From: Siminovitchia thermophila
GTDB lineage: Bacteria > Bacillota > Bacilli > Bacillales > Bacillaceae_C
DNA length: 64,000 nucleotides
NCBI RefSeq assembly: GCF_016909185.1
Contig: NZ_JAFBFH010000007.1
Coordinates: forward strand, 100,887-164,886
Direction: 5' to 3'
Part shown: piece after piece, positions 9,867-19,147 of the stretch
Position numbering within the stretch: position 1 is the first letter of the stretch
Layout of the letters: the number at the start of each line of letters is the position of its first letter
The notes under the pieces: model-generated
Databases searched by the model: none
What the model was told of the DNA's origin: nothing
Seen by the model: only the letters and a program-made list of their open reading frames with translations
Made by a program: the position numbers and the translations under genes

Positions 9867-10520
9867 TTGAAGTTTTTTCTCGACACAGCCAACATCGACG
9901 AGATCAAAAAAGCCAATGAATTCGGCATCATAGATGGAGTCACAACAAACCCTTCCTTGGTTGCCAAGGAGAATATTTCGTTTCACGACAGGCTCAGAGA
10001 AATTACATCTATCATTCCCGGGTCTGTCAGTGCCGAAGTAATCGCGCTTGATACGGAAGGTATGGTAAAAGAAGGCCGGGAGCTGGCAAAAATCGCTCCC
10101 AATATTACCGTCAAAATACCGATGACGCCGGATGGTATGAAGGCTGTTAGTATACTATCTAAAGAACAGATCAAAACGAACGTCACTTTAATTTTTAACG
10201 CCAATCAGGCGCTCGTTGCCGCACGGGCAGGAGCGACTTATGTTTCTCCGTTTATCGGGCGCTTGGATGATATCGGCCATAGCGGGGCGAGTGTAATCGG
10301 AGAAATTGCGGACATCTTCTCCATTCATGGCCTCGATACGAAAATCATCGCCGCTTCCATCCGCCATCCGCAACATATTACCGAAGCCGCTTTAAATGGA
10401 GCGCACATCGCCACACTGCCCTATAAAGTATTGGTCCAGCTTTTTAAACATCCGTTAACAGATTGGGGCATTGAAGCCTTTTTACGGGATTGGGAAGCTA
10501 GAGAAAAAGGTGATTCATAA
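9867..10520 (+). CDS. tal: Transaldolase / fructose-6-phosphate aldolase family protein (YwjH)
   Basis: This 217-residue short transaldolase begins [20 protein letters not shown], then [12 protein letters not shown], with the Schiff-base lysine Lys83 in NITVKIPMT and [11 protein letters not shown] later. Family members transfer a dihydroxyacetone unit between sugar phosphates in the non-oxidative pentose phosphate pathway; some are fructose-6-phosphate aldolases. The TTG at 9867 has GAAGGAG 9 nt upstream; longer in-frame starts lack one. In B. subtilis ywjH lies between fbaA and murAB, as here. Sequence alone cannot fully separate transaldolase from aldolase activity. Confidence 0.9.
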   Translation: MKFFLDTANIDEIKKANEFGIIDGVTTNPSLVAKENISFHDRLREITSIIPGSVSAEVIALDTEGMVKEGRELAKIAPNITVKIPMTPDGMKAVSILSKEQIKTNVTLIFNANQALVAARAGATYVSPFIGRLDDIGHSGASVIGEIADIFSIHGLDTKIIAASIRHPQHITEAALNGAHIATLPYKVLVQLFKHPLTDWGIEAFLRDWEAREKGDS

Positions 10521-10633
10521 TTACTTTTTTTACACGTGCGCTACATGTTTCTCCGTAAATTGTTTATAATAATGGGTATGATGCCTTTTTTTTCAAAAAA
10601 AGTTGGCCAACCAGGAGCGAAAGGAAGACTAAA

Positions 10634-11920
10634 ATGGAAAAGCTTAAGATTGCCGGCGGGTACCCTTTAAAAGGAACAATTAAAGTGAGTGGGGCAAAAA
10701 ACAGCGCAGTCGCCCTCATACCGGCCACAATCCTTGCTGAATCACCGGTAAAAATTGAAGGCCTACCCAACATATCAGATGTCGATACATTGAGAATTTT
10801 ATTAGAAGAAATAGGCGGGGTTGTCTCTTTGCGGGATGATGTGATGCATGTCGATCCACGCAATATGTTATCTATGCCGCTTCCGAACGGGAAAGTGAAA
10901 AAGCTGCGTGCATCGTATTATTTAATGGGTGCTATGCTCGGCAGGTTTAAAAAGGCAGTCGTTGGACTTCCAGGCGGTTGCCACCTTGGACCGCGTCCAA
11001 TTGACCAGCATATCAAGGGCTTTGAAGCGCTGGGGGCAAAAGTGACAAATGAGCAAGGGGCGTTGTATCTTCGTGCCGATGAATTGACCGGAGCCAGGAT
11101 CTATTTGGACGTTGTCAGTGTGGGCGCCACAATCAACATCATGTTGGCGGCTGTAAAAGCCAAGGGTCAGACAATTATCGAAAACGCGGCAAAGGAACCG
11201 GAAATTATTGATGTGGCAACACTTTTGACAAATATGGGTGCCAAGATCAAAGGAGCGGGAACAGACGTTATCCGGATTGAAGGTGTGGATAGGCTGGATG
11301 GCTGCCAACATACTATTATCCCTGACCGCATTGAAGCAGGCACTTATATGATCTTAGGTGCGGCTATCGGCGAGGGAGTTCTCATTGATAATGTGATACC
11401 GCATCATTTGGAATCATTGATCGCTAAGCTTCGTGAAATGGGCGTGCCGGTTGAGACAGGGGACGAGCAAGTTTTCATCGGCCAGTATGAACGGCTAACG
11501 CCTGTAGATGTAAAAACGCTTGTCTATCCCGGATTTCCAACTGATTTACAGCAACCGATCACGGTCCTGTTAACGAAAGCAGAAGGATCGTCAATCGTTA
11601 CCGACACGATCTATTCCGCAAGGTTCAAACATATCGATGAACTGCGAAGAATGAATGCGGACATTAAAGTGGAGGGCGGTTCCGCGATCATCAACGGTGC
11701 TACAACCTTGCAGGGGGCAAAAGTAAAAGCTTCCGACCTTCGGGCAGGTGCCGCGCTTGTCATCGCCGGATTAATTGCTGAAGGAATTACTGAATTAACG
11801 GGTCTTGAGCATATTGACAGGGGATATAGCGGGCTTGTTGACAAGTTAAATGGTCTGGGAGCGACCATTTGGCGTGAAAGAATGACGGAGCAGGAAATTG
11901 AACAATTGAAAAGTTCTTGA
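10634..11920 (+). CDS. murAB: UDP-N-acetylglucosamine 1-carboxyvinyltransferase, MurAB paralogue
   Basis: This 428-residue EPSP-synthase-fold enzyme transfers enolpyruvate from PEP to UDP-GlcNAc, the first committed step of peptidoglycan synthesis. The catalytic cysteine is Cys116 in [13 protein letters not shown], the fosfomycin target. [17 protein letters not shown] at the N-terminus and [10 protein letters not shown] are also typical. Its place between tal and glpX matches B. subtilis murAB (murZ), the secondary copy. A second paralogue, murAA, lies at 35140. A TATAAT-like element at 10564-10569 may serve as its promoter. Confidence 0.93.
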   Translation: MEKLKIAGGYPLKGTIKVSGAKNSAVALIPATILAESPVKIEGLPNISDVDTLRILLEEIGGVVSLRDDVMHVDPRNMLSMPLPNGKVKKLRASYYLMGAMLGRFKKAVVGLPGGCHLGPRPIDQHIKGFEALGAKVTNEQGALYLRADELTGARIYLDVVSVGATINIMLAAVKAKGQTIIENAAKEPEIIDVATLLTNMGAKIKGAGTDVIRIEGVDRLDGCQHTIIPDRIEAGTYMILGAAIGEGVLIDNVIPHHLESLIAKLREMGVPVETGDEQVFIGQYERLTPVDVKTLVYPGFPTDLQQPITVLLTKAEGSSIVTDTIYSARFKHIDELRRMNADIKVEGGSAIINGATTLQGAKVKASDLRAGAALVIAGLIAEGITELTGLEHIDRGYSGLVDKLNGLGATIWRERMTEQEIEQLKSS

Positions 11921-12042
11921 ATTTTTTTCCAGCAATCGATGATCCTGTTAATTTTTTCATAGGGGCTATCACATTTAGCATAATGTGTTATACTATTAAA
12001 CGGTTATGATGTTTAATTGCCAAAACGACGGGAGGAAAGTCG

Positions 12043-13008
12043 ATGGAAAGAAGTTTATCTATGGAACTTGTACGAGTGACTGAGGCCGCTGCGCTTAAAT
12101 CGGCTAGATGGATGGGGCGCGGAAAAAAGAATGAAGCAGACGATGCAGCAACAACGGCGATGCGTGCTGTTTTCGATACGATCCCAATGAGAGGTACTGT
12201 TGTCATTGGAGAAGGCGAAATGGACGAGGCTCCCATGCTTTATATTGGCGAAAAACTTGGTACGGGCGAGGGGCCGCTAGTCGATGTCGCGGTTGACCCG
12301 CTGGAAGGAACGGATATTGTAGCTTCCGGGGGATGGAATGCTTTATCTGTCATTGCCATTGCCGATGGAGGAAACTTGCTGCACGCGCCTGACATGTATA
12401 TGCAAAAAATTGCCGTCGGACCTGAAGCAGTTGGACAAATTGATATAAATGCCCCTATTCTGGATAACTTAAAAGCTGTAGCAAAAGCTAAAAATAAAGA
12501 TATCGAAGATATGGTGGCGATTGTGCTTGACCGCCCCCGACATGAAGCTATTATCACAGAGTTGCGGGAAGCCGGAGCTAGAATCAAGCTAATTGGCGAC
12601 GGTGACGTTGCTGGAGCCATTAACACGGCCTTTGACACAACTGGGGTCGACATTTTATTTGGAATGGGCGGTGCCCCCGAGGGCGTTATTGCCGCAGTCG
12701 CATTGAAATGTCTTGGCGGCGAATTACAAGGCAAACTCATGCCTCAAAATGATGCGGAATTAGCACGTTGTAAAAAAATGGGTATCGATGTAAATCAAGT
12801 TCTAACAATGGAAGACTTGGTCCGTGGTGACGATGCAATATTTGCCGCTACCGGAGTCACTGATGGGGAACTTTTGAAAGGCGTCCAATTTAAAGGAGCC
12901 TACGGCTCCACCCATTCTGTCGTTATGAGGGCAAAATCGGGAACCGTGCGCTTTGTAGAAGGCCGCCACAGCCTCCGTAAAAAACCAAATATGGTCATGG
13001 GAAGTTAA
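12043..13008 (+). CDS. glpX: Class II fructose-1,6-bisphosphatase
   Basis: This 321-residue GlpX-type phosphatase removes the 1-phosphate from fructose 1,6-bisphosphate in gluconeogenesis. The metal-binding motifs [18 protein letters not shown] and VDPLEGTD are present, with [21 protein letters not shown] further on. The start ATG at 12043 follows GGGAGGAAAG. It sits between murAB and rho as in other Bacillaceae. A TATACT at 11989-11994 is a possible -10 element, but no convincing -35 is seen. Confidence 0.94.
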   Translation: MERSLSMELVRVTEAAALKSARWMGRGKKNEADDAATTAMRAVFDTIPMRGTVVIGEGEMDEAPMLYIGEKLGTGEGPLVDVAVDPLEGTDIVASGGWNALSVIAIADGGNLLHAPDMYMQKIAVGPEAVGQIDINAPILDNLKAVAKAKNKDIEDMVAIVLDRPRHEAIITELREAGARIKLIGDGDVAGAINTAFDTTGVDILFGMGGAPEGVIAAVALKCLGGELQGKLMPQNDAELARCKKMGIDVNQVLTMEDLVRGDDAIFAATGVTDGELLKGVQFKGAYGSTHSVVMRAKSGTVRFVEGRHSLRKKPNMVMGS

Positions 13009-13014
13009 TATAAT

Positions 13015-13045
13015 GGAGGGTTTTTTCCCTCCTTCCTGATTTTTT
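13015..13045 (+). terminator. Short terminator after glpX
   Basis: GGAGGG (13015-13020), a T6 loop and CCCTCC (13027-13032), then TTCCTGATTTTTT. The stem is short and the U-run is offset by several bases, so strength is uncertain. Confidence 0.55.
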
Positions 13046-13253
13046 CATGTTTTTATAAATCTCATAGCCTTATATCTTATTCTTCTTACCCTCTGTAATT
13101 ACCAAAGTCATTCCTTCCATTTATTCTCTTGTAACATCACTTGCACCTTAGATTTCATGTAATGTCGTATGTATCTTGACTTGAGGACGCGGAAAATGTA
13201 GCAGATTATGATGGAAGCAGAAAATGAAAAAATTGAAAAAGCGTGGTGTAGAA

Positions 13254-14504
13254 ATGGCCGAATTAACCATCTCTCTGCTGGAAGATATGAAACTGAAAGA
13301 ACTTTATGAGTTGGCACGTGAATATAAAGTTTCATATTACAGCAAACTGACGAAGAAAGAATTAATTTTTGCAATATTAAAAGCACGGGCTGAACAAGAA
13401 GGTTTCTTTTTTATGGAAGGCGTTTTGGAAATTATCCAATCCGAAGGCTTTGGATTTTTAAGACCGATCAACTATACGGCAAGTTCTGAAGACATTTATA
13501 TTTCAGCATCGCAAATTCGCCGTTTTGATTTGCGCAATGGCGATAAAGTGTCAGGTAAAGTGCGCCCACCGAAGGAAAATGAACGCTATTACGGGCTGCT
13601 CCATGTTGAAGCGGTGAACGGAGATGATCCGGAAAGCGCCAAGGAACGTGTTCACTTCCCGGCATTGACACCTCTTTACCCAGATAGACAAATGAAGCTG
13701 GAAACCACTCCTTCCAACTTATCTACAAGGATTATGGATTTGATATCCCCGGTTGGGTTTGGCCAGCGCGGCTTGATCGTTGCACCTCCAAAAGCCGGTA
13801 AAACAATGCTTTTAAAATCCATCGCCAATTCTATTACAACGAACCATCCTGAAGCGGAATTGATCGTGTTGCTCATAGATGAGCGACCTGAAGAGGTGAC
13901 GGACATCGAGCGTTCGGTAGCTGGAGAAGTTGTCAGCTCGACGTTTGACGAAGTGCCGGAAAATCACATCAAAGTGGCTGAGCTTGTTCTTGAAAGGGCG
14001 ATGCGCCTTGTTGAGCATAAGCGGGATGTTATCATTTTAATGGATAGCATTACGCGGCTTGCCAGAGCATATAACCTTGTTATTCCACCAAGCGGGAGAA
14101 CCTTGTCCGGAGGAATTGACCCGGCGGCATTTCACCGTCCGAAGAGATTTTTCGGGGCAGCCAGAAACATTGAGGAAGGCGGCAGCTTGACTATATTGGC
14201 CACTGCTCTTGTCGATACAGGTTCACGCATGGATGATGTGATATACGAGGAATTTAAGGGAACGGGAAATTTGGAGCTTCATTTGGACCGGTCTCTTGCG
14301 GAAAGAAGAATTTTTCCTGCCATCGATATCCGGCGCTCAGGTACGAGGAAGGAAGAGCTGTTGTTACCAAAAGACCAGCTTGAAAAAATCTGGAAATTGC
14401 GTAAAGCGATGTCGGATATGCCCGATTTTGCGGAAAAGTTTTTGCGCAAGCTGAAGCAAACCGAAACCAATGAAGAATTCTTTGAATTATTAACAACAAA
14501 ATAA
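13254..14504 (+). CDS. rho: Transcription termination factor Rho
   Basis: This hexameric RNA helicase of about 416 residues ends transcription at unstructured C-rich RNA and limits antisense transcription. The Rho_N domain ([20 protein letters not shown]), a cold-shock-like RNA-binding domain ([16 protein letters not shown]) and the ATPase core with Walker [11 protein letters not shown] and [15 protein letters not shown] are in the usual order. The ATG at 13254 gives the family-like start [13 protein letters not shown]. An in-frame ATG at 13224, with GGAAG before it, would add [10 protein letters not shown] and cannot be excluded. The 200-nt gap upstream has no other gene. Confidence 0.93.
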   Translation: MAELTISLLEDMKLKELYELAREYKVSYYSKLTKKELIFAILKARAEQEGFFFMEGVLEIIQSEGFGFLRPINYTASSEDIYISASQIRRFDLRNGDKVSGKVRPPKENERYYGLLHVEAVNGDDPESAKERVHFPALTPLYPDRQMKLETTPSNLSTRIMDLISPVGFGQRGLIVAPPKAGKTMLLKSIANSITTNHPEAELIVLLIDERPEEVTDIERSVAGEVVSSTFDEVPENHIKVAELVLERAMRLVEHKRDVIILMDSITRLARAYNLVIPPSGRTLSGGIDPAAFHRPKRFFGAARNIEEGGSLTILATALVDTGSRMDDVIYEEFKGTGNLELHLDRSLAERRIFPAIDIRRSGTRKEELLLPKDQLEKIWKLRKAMSDMPDFAEKFLRKLKQTETNEEFFELLTTK

Positions 14505-14514
14505 AATAGTGCAA

Positions 14515-14643
14515 TTGCAATTTTTGTCTGTCCCTGTTATAATAAAAAATGTGTTTTTTTCAAACATCTGCGAAGCCAAGCTTCGGTTGGAATATAGAAC
14601 TCTGTTTCAGCAAATGATTCAGGGCGTAAGGAGATGAAGGAAA
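14515..14643 (+). promoter_or_regulatory. rpmE promoter and leader
   Basis: TTGCAA (14515-14520) and TATAAT (14538-14543) are 17 bp apart. The leader can form CGAAGC/GCTTCG (14571-14576 with 14580-14585) or, exclusively, CCAA/TTGG (14576-14579 with 14587-14590). L31 leaders with regulatory structure are known in Firmicutes; whether this is one is unproven. Confidence 0.55.
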
Positions 14644-14844
14644 ATGAAAGCAGGAATCCATCCTGAATACAAAAAAGCAATTGTAAAATGCGCTTGCGGC
14701 AATGAATTTGAAAGCGGGTCTGTAAAAGAAAGTATTCGAGTTGAAATTTGCTCCGAATGTCATCCATTTTACACTGGCCGTCAAAAATTTGCTTCCGCTG
14801 CAGGACGCGTTGACCGCTTTAACAAGAAATACGGACTCAAATAA
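14644..14844 (+). CDS. rpmE: Large ribosomal subunit protein L31 (zinc-containing form)
   Basis: This 66-residue protein begins [20 protein letters not shown] and carries cysteines in KCACGNEF and [14 protein letters not shown], the zinc-binding C+ form of L31. It sits on the 50S subunit near the inter-subunit bridge. In B. subtilis this form is used when zinc is available and is replaced by the zinc-free paralogue during zinc limitation. The ATG follows AAGGAGATGAAGG. It lies between rho and tdk, the conserved order. Confidence 0.97.
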   Translation: MKAGIHPEYKKAIVKCACGNEFESGSVKESIRVEICSECHPFYTGRQKFASAAGRVDRFNKKYGLK

Positions 14845-14851
14845 GCTAGTG

Positions 14852-14882
14852 AAAACGGGCAAGAAGGCTTGCCTGTTTTTTT
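14852..14882 (+). terminator. Intrinsic terminator after rpmE
   Basis: AACGGGCAAG (14854-14863) pairs with CTTGCCTGTT (14868-14877) with one G-U pair and a 4-nt loop; T residues follow. Confidence 0.85.
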
Positions 14883-14918
14883 ATTGGGATAAAGGCATTA
14901 CAGCAGGAAGGAGCGAGT

Positions 14919-15518
14919 ATGATGAATCCGGGAATGCAAGGTGTTGTCGAAGTTATATGCGGCTGCATGTTCTCCGGTAAAACGGAAGAATTGATCCGCC
15001 GGGCTAAAGAGGCCCATTACGCCCAAAAAAAGGTCTTGTTATTTAAACCTCTGTTGGATAACCGTTATAGCAAACATGAAATCGTTTCACATAATGGTCT
15101 TTCCATTAAAGCGCATGTGATAAAATCTGCGGATGAACTATTAAAAAATGTTCCTGCCGAAGTAGATGTGATAGGGATTGACGAAGTGCAATTTTTTGAT
15201 GATGACGTCATACTGGCAGTTAGCCGCCTTGCAGATGCGGGGCATAGGATAGTGGTTGCCGGATTGGATCAAGACTTTCGGGGCGAGCCATTTGGCCCGA
15301 TGCCAAAACTGCTGGCGCTCGCAGAGCATGTGACCAAACTGCATGCCATATGTACAGTTTGCGGGGAGCCTGCCACTAGAACGCAGCGCCTGATTGATGG
15401 AGAAGCCGCTTTTTATGATGATCCAGTCATCCTGGTGGGGGCAGCGGATTCTTACGAAGCAAGGTGCCGGAATCATCATGAAGTTCCTGTAAGATCGATG
15501 AAAGAGCATTTGAGCTGA
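14919..15518 (+). CDS. tdk: Thymidine kinase (type II)
   Basis: This 199-residue enzyme phosphorylates thymidine with ATP in pyrimidine salvage. It has a P-loop in [15 protein letters not shown], the Walker B segment IGIDEVQFF, and a C-terminal zinc and lasso region with [17 protein letters not shown] and the final CRNHHEVP. The ATG at 14919 follows GGAAGGAG; it is the first of two adjacent ATG codons. It precedes prfA, as in B. subtilis. Nothing unusual is visible. Confidence 0.95.
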   Translation: MMNPGMQGVVEVICGCMFSGKTEELIRRAKEAHYAQKKVLLFKPLLDNRYSKHEIVSHNGLSIKAHVIKSADELLKNVPAEVDVIGIDEVQFFDDDVILAVSRLADAGHRIVVAGLDQDFRGEPFGPMPKLLALAEHVTKLHAICTVCGEPATRTQRLIDGEAAFYDDPVILVGAADSYEARCRNHHEVPVRSMKEHLS

Positions 15519-15644
15519 TCACAAACACTGCTTTTACATATATTAATGATCAGAAGCGGATTCTTTTTCTTTAAAATGTTTGCTTGCATAAAGTGGGCGG
15601 TGTACTATAAAAAAAGATATGCAAAAACGTTGAGGTGAAGGCTT

Positions 15645-16712
15645 GTGTTTGATAGACTCCAATCCGTGGAAGACCGCTACGAAAAGCTGAATGAGCTGTT
15701 GAGCGATCCAGATATTGTCAGTGATCCCGAAAAGCTGAAAGAATACTCGAAGGAACAATCGGCGATTGCTGAAACGGTGGAAACGTACCGGGAATATAAG
15801 GAAGCGAAAAAAGAATATGATGATGCCAAGGAAATGCTTGATGATAAATTGGATCCGGAAATGCGGGAAATGGTCAAGGAAGAGATCGATGAACTGGCAG
15901 AACGGATCGGGGTGCTGGAAGAGCGCCTAAAGATATTGCTTATCCCTAAAGACCCAAATGATGAGAAAAACGTTATTATGGAAATCCGCGGAGCCGCGGG
16001 TGGAGACGAAGCAGCATTGTTTGCCGGTGATCTGTACCGTATGTACAGCCGCTATGCCGAAACAAAAGGCTGGAAAACCGAAGTTATTGAAGAACACTCT
16101 ACTGGATTGGGCGGATTTAAGGAAATTATTTTTATGATCAACGGAACCGGAGCCTTTTCCAGGTTAAAATATGAAAATGGAGCGCACCGTGTCCAGCGCG
16201 TTCCGGAAACGGAGTCAGGCGGGCGGATTCATACGTCGACCGCTACAGTAGCCGTCTTGCCGGAAGCCGAGGAAGTGGAAGTCGATATCCATGAGAAAGA
16301 TATCCGTGTGGATACGTTTGCATCAAGCGGGCCTGGAGGACAGAGTGTTAACACGACAATGTCTGCCGTTAGGCTTACTCATATCCCCACGGGCATTGTG
16401 GTCTCTTGTCAGGATGAAAAGTCCCAAATCAAGAATAAAGAAAAAGCGATGAAAGTTTTACGCGCCCGCATTTACGATAAATTCCAGCAAGAAGCTCAGG
16501 AAGAATACGATGCGAATCGAAAATCAGCAGTTGGAACGGGTGATCGGTCGGAACGAATTCGCACATATAATTTTCCGCAAAACAGGGTAACGGACCACCG
16601 GATCGGACTAACGATTCAAAAGCTCGACCAAATTTTGGAGGGCAAACTGGATGAAATCATAGATGCCCTCATAGTGGAAGACCAATCCAAGAAATTAGAG
16701 AGCGTGGAATAG
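15645..16712 (+). CDS. prfA: Peptide chain release factor 1
   Basis: This 355-residue factor recognises UAA and UAG stop codons and triggers peptide release. The catalytic GGQ motif is in [20 protein letters not shown], and the codon-recognition region carries [14 protein letters not shown]. The N-terminal coiled coil spans roughly the first 100 residues. The GTG at 15645 follows GAGGTGAAGG. The downstream prmC methylates the GGQ glutamine and begins 3 bp after this stop, so the two are co-expressed. Confidence 0.97.
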   Translation: MFDRLQSVEDRYEKLNELLSDPDIVSDPEKLKEYSKEQSAIAETVETYREYKEAKKEYDDAKEMLDDKLDPEMREMVKEEIDELAERIGVLEERLKILLIPKDPNDEKNVIMEIRGAAGGDEAALFAGDLYRMYSRYAETKGWKTEVIEEHSTGLGGFKEIIFMINGTGAFSRLKYENGAHRVQRVPETESGGRIHTSTATVAVLPEAEEVEVDIHEKDIRVDTFASSGPGGQSVNTTMSAVRLTHIPTGIVVSCQDEKSQIKNKEKAMKVLRARIYDKFQQEAQEEYDANRKSAVGTGDRSERIRTYNFPQNRVTDHRIGLTIQKLDQILEGKLDEIIDALIVEDQSKKLESVE

Positions 16713-16715
16713 CGA

Positions 16716-17582
16716 ATGTCTGATAAACAAACGATTTTCAAAGCCCTTCAATGGGCTTCTTCTTTTTTAAGGGAGCATGGCCGTGACCAAAATGCGGGAG
16801 AAATATTGCTTATGAACCAATTGAAATATACTCGTTCCCGGCTGCTTGCCGAGTTTCGGAAGGAACTTTCCGAGAAGGATTGGGAACAATTCAGTCGGAA
16901 CGTAAAGGAGCATGCTGCTGGCAGACCTGTGCAGTATATCATGGGCCATGAAGTGTTTTTAGGCAGGGAGTTTGTCGTAAATCCCCATGTTCTGATCCCG
17001 CGTCCAGAAACAGAGGAATTGGTTATCGCGGTTTTGAAAAAAATGGACAGGCTTTTTGGTGCTTCTAAACAGGGATTGCGGGTAGCAGATGTTGGAACGG
17101 GGAGCGGGGCAATTGCTGTAACATTAAAACTGGAGCGGCCCGGCCTCGCAGTATACGGAACTGATATTTCCGCGAGTGCGATTGACATAGCGAAAAAAAA
17201 TGCCGACCGGCTTGGAGCGGCCGTACGGTTTGCGCAAGGGGACTTGCTTCAGCCCTTGATGGAGATCGGGCATAAATTCCATGTGATCGTCTCCAATCCA
17301 CCATATATTCCACAGGGCGAAAAAGAGTGTTTGCCCGATGTTGTTAAGGATTATGAACCGGCATGCGCCTTATTTGGCGGGGAAGACGGTCTTGATGTGT
17401 ACCGGCGATTCACCGAACAGCTTCCACATGTACTTGAAGATCGGGCGATCGTAGCTTTTGAAGTTGGTGCAGGGCAAGGAGACGCAGTCAGCCAAATGAT
17501 GAGAGAACAATTTTCTGAAGGGGTAACAGAAGTGCTTTATGATATAAACGGTAAGGACCGGATTGTTTTAACCTCTTTATAA
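16716..17582 (+). CDS. prmC: Release factor glutamine N5-methyltransferase
   Basis: This 288-residue SAM-dependent methyltransferase modifies the glutamine of the GGQ motif in RF1 and RF2. The SAM site ADVGTGSGAIAVTL and the substrate motif VSNPPYIPQ are present, preceded by the helical N-terminal domain with PVQYIMGHEVFLGREF. It starts 3 bp after prfA, forming a substrate-enzyme pair in one operon. A forespore promoter for spoIIR follows shortly after its end. Confidence 0.95.
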   Translation: MSDKQTIFKALQWASSFLREHGRDQNAGEILLMNQLKYTRSRLLAEFRKELSEKDWEQFSRNVKEHAAGRPVQYIMGHEVFLGREFVVNPHVLIPRPETEELVIAVLKKMDRLFGASKQGLRVADVGTGSGAIAVTLKLERPGLAVYGTDISASAIDIAKKNADRLGAAVRFAQGDLLQPLMEIGHKFHVIVSNPPYIPQGEKECLPDVVKDYEPACALFGGEDGLDVYRRFTEQLPHVLEDRAIVAFEVGAGQGDAVSQMMREQFSEGVTEVLYDINGKDRIVLTSL

Positions 17583-17596
17583 TATTTCCGCATGAT

Positions 17597-17626
17597 GTTT
17601 ATAGCCTCCAAAATTTGTCCATACTG
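17597..17626 (+). promoter_or_regulatory. Probable sigma-F promoter of spoIIR
   Basis: GTTTA (17597-17601) fits the sigma-F -35 GYWTA. After 15 bp, GTCCATACTG (17617-17626) fits the -10 GGNNANAHTR at all but the second position. B. subtilis spoIIR is known to be sigma-F dependent. Confidence 0.68.
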
Positions 17627-17652
17627 TCTCGTGAAGGGATGGGGTGGAATAG

Positions 17653-18582
17653 ATGAGAAAGTATATGAATCAAAAATTCTATCAAAAAAATATGGCATGG
17701 CTCTATATGGTGGTCTTATCTTTGGCAACGGTTGCCAATCTTGCAATACCAATTCCGCCAGAAGAAAGGGCAGAGGCCGAAGAAATACAAGTCATTCCGC
17801 AAGAAGCGATCCGGCTGAGAATATTGGCAAACAGCGACGGCCACCAAGATCAAGAGGTGAAACGCTCCATCAGAGATGCTGTTAATCAAGAAATTACGAC
17901 GTGGGTGGAGCATTTGACATCGATTGAAGAGGCGCGCAGATTAATCCAATCCCGCTTGCCGGAGATCGAACAAATTGCAAATCGTGAGCTTGAAAAAAGC
18001 TCCATTGATTATGGTGCCGAAGTAGAATTTGGCAACATTCAATTTCCAACTAAGCTATATGGAAACTATCTTTATCCCGCCGGAAATTATGAGGCGATTT
18101 TAATTACATTGGGAGAAGGAAAAGGAGCAAACTGGTGGTGTGTTCTATTTCCGCCGCTTTGTTTTCTGGACTTTTCCACAGGAGCGGCTGTTAATACCAA
18201 CACGGATGAATCTGCGGATAAATCAGTCCAAGATGTTGAAAACGGGCAAAACAATGCTTTGATCGCTGAACAAGAGAAAGCGGAAAATGCAGAAAGTGCC
18301 GACTTCGCCGAACAAGAGAAAGTGGGAAAAAAAGAAAGTGGCGCTTTCGCTGAACAAGAGGAAGCAGGAAATGCAGAAAGTGCCGACTTCGCCGAACAAG
18401 AGGAAACAGGAAAAAAAGAAAGTTCTGCTTTCGTTGAAGAAGGGGAAGCGGGGAAAAAAGAAAGTGGCACTTTCGCTGAACAGGAGAAAGCAGGGAAAAA
18501 AGAAAGTGCCGCTTATATCGCTGAACAAGAGGAAGAAACAGAGGTAAAGTTTTTCCTGAAAGAATTGTTCGATCGCTTTTGA
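17653..18582 (+). CDS. spoIIR: Stage II sporulation protein R with tandem-repeat tail
   Basis: SpoIIR is the secreted forespore signal that causes SpoIIGA to process pro-sigma-E in the mother cell. This 309-residue protein has an N-terminal membrane or signal segment (AWLYMVVLSLATVANLAIP) and the conserved core from IRLRILANSDGHQDQEVKR to EGKGANWWCVLFPPLCFLD (to about residue 176). Residues 205-289 are then six 14-residue repeats of the type AEQEKAGKKESGAF, before the hydrophobic end EVKFFLKELFDRF. The core and end resemble ordinary SpoIIR; the repeat block appears inserted between them. The highly charged repeat region probably extends the protein in the space between the forespore membranes. 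The start ATG follows a GGGGTGG stretch. Confidence 0.92.
   Translation: MRKYMNQKFYQKNMAWLYMVVLSLATVANLAIPIPPEERAEAEEIQVIPQEAIRLRILANSDGHQDQEVKRSIRDAVNQEITTWVEHLTSIEEARRLIQSRLPEIEQIANRELEKSSIDYGAEVEFGNIQFPTKLYGNYLYPAGNYEAILITLGEGKGANWWCVLFPPLCFLDFSTGAAVNTNTDESADKSVQDVENGQNNALIAEQEKAENAESADFAEQEKVGKKESGAFAEQEEAGNAESADFAEQEETGKKESSAFVEEGEAGKKESGTFAEQEKAGKKESAAYIAEQEEETEVKFFLKELFDRF
18265..18519 (+). repeat. Six 42-bp tandem repeats within spoIIR
   Basis: Units start at 18265, 18307, 18349, 18391, 18433 and 18475 (the last is 45 bp); a partial seventh begins at 18520. Each encodes AEQE(K/E)x(G/E)(N/K)(A/K)ES(A/G/S)xF. Units 1 and 3 (NAESADF) and units 2, 4, 5 and 6 (GKKES) form two sub-types, as if a two-unit block had been duplicated. 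Confidence 0.92.
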
Positions 18583-18587
18583 ATCTG

Positions 18588-18620
18588 AATCTCTCGAGTC
18601 GCTTGAGAGATTTTTTTTTT
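18588..18620 (+). terminator. Intrinsic terminator after spoIIR
   Basis: AATCTCTC (18588-18595) pairs with GAGAGATT (18605-18612), followed by a run of T residues to 18620. Confidence 0.88.
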
Positions 18621-18659
18621 ACAAATTAGAAATATATTTTTGCATGTATGATTCATATG

Positions 18660-18895
18660 AAGTAAACTGGCGTTGTCCAGCTTCGGTGCTTAGCGATTAG
18701 CAAACATCGAGCTTTTCCTGAGATCATCGCTTATTCGGGAAGTTTTGTTCAGCTCGTCTTAAAGTCGCGCGAAGCTATTCTAATGAAGCGAATGTGCAAA
18801 GCTTTGAAGCATGTGCTTTGTTCCTTGCATGACGGTGTGTTCTTGAATTCGTCAGAAGCTCTCCAGTTTACTTGTTGATGCTAAACGGGCTTTGT
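18660..18895. repeat. Degraded Bacillaceae-type intergenic repeat element
   Basis: No gene lies between 18621 and 19088. AAGTAAACTGG (18660-18670) and CCAGTTTACTT (18863-18873) are perfect 11-bp inverted repeats. Just inside the left arm is a stretch beginning TTGTCCAGCTTCGGTGCTTA, and GCTAAACGGGC lies at 18880-18890. These resemble, from memory, the ends of a GTCCAGC...GGGCGCTT repeat scattered through Bacillus and Geobacillus intergenic regions. GCTAAACGGGC recurs in the fragment at 39228-39238. No transposase is encoded. The family assignment is tentative. Confidence 0.45.
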
Positions 18896-18923
18896 TTATG
18901 TTTGTTGTGTATCGTTTGCCCGG

Positions 18924-19147
18924 TTATGCACAGCCTTTATCCACAAAAAAGGATTAACTATCCACAATTTGTGAATAACTTACTTTTCAATCACTTGTTA
19001 TGCTAGTTTTATATTCATAAATGATTCTTAAACTAGCAATAATAAACGGTAAGGCATTAATCAAACGTTATAAATTGAGGTGGCCTCATTGAAAACAACC
19101 TATTGGTCTGTGGATAATGATGTGAACAGTAAAAAAAACTATCCACA
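18924..19147. promoter_or_regulatory. Cluster of six DnaA-box-like sites upstream of and inside ywlC
   Basis: Sites: TTATGCACA (18924-18932), TTATCCACA (18937-18945, perfect), CTATCCACA (18958-18966), TGTGAATAA (18970-18978, reverse of TTATTCACA), TGTGGATAA (19109-19117, reverse of the perfect box) and CTATCCACA (19139-19147). The last two lie in the first codons of ywlC. A DnaA-binding cluster near ywlC is, as I recall, one of the oriC-proximal clusters described in B. subtilis. Confidence 0.75.

Noticed and set aside
18223..18528. Long frames on both strands over the spoIIR repeats
   Set aside because: Tandem 42-bp repeats keep other frames open automatically. Only the spoIIR frame joins the conserved core.
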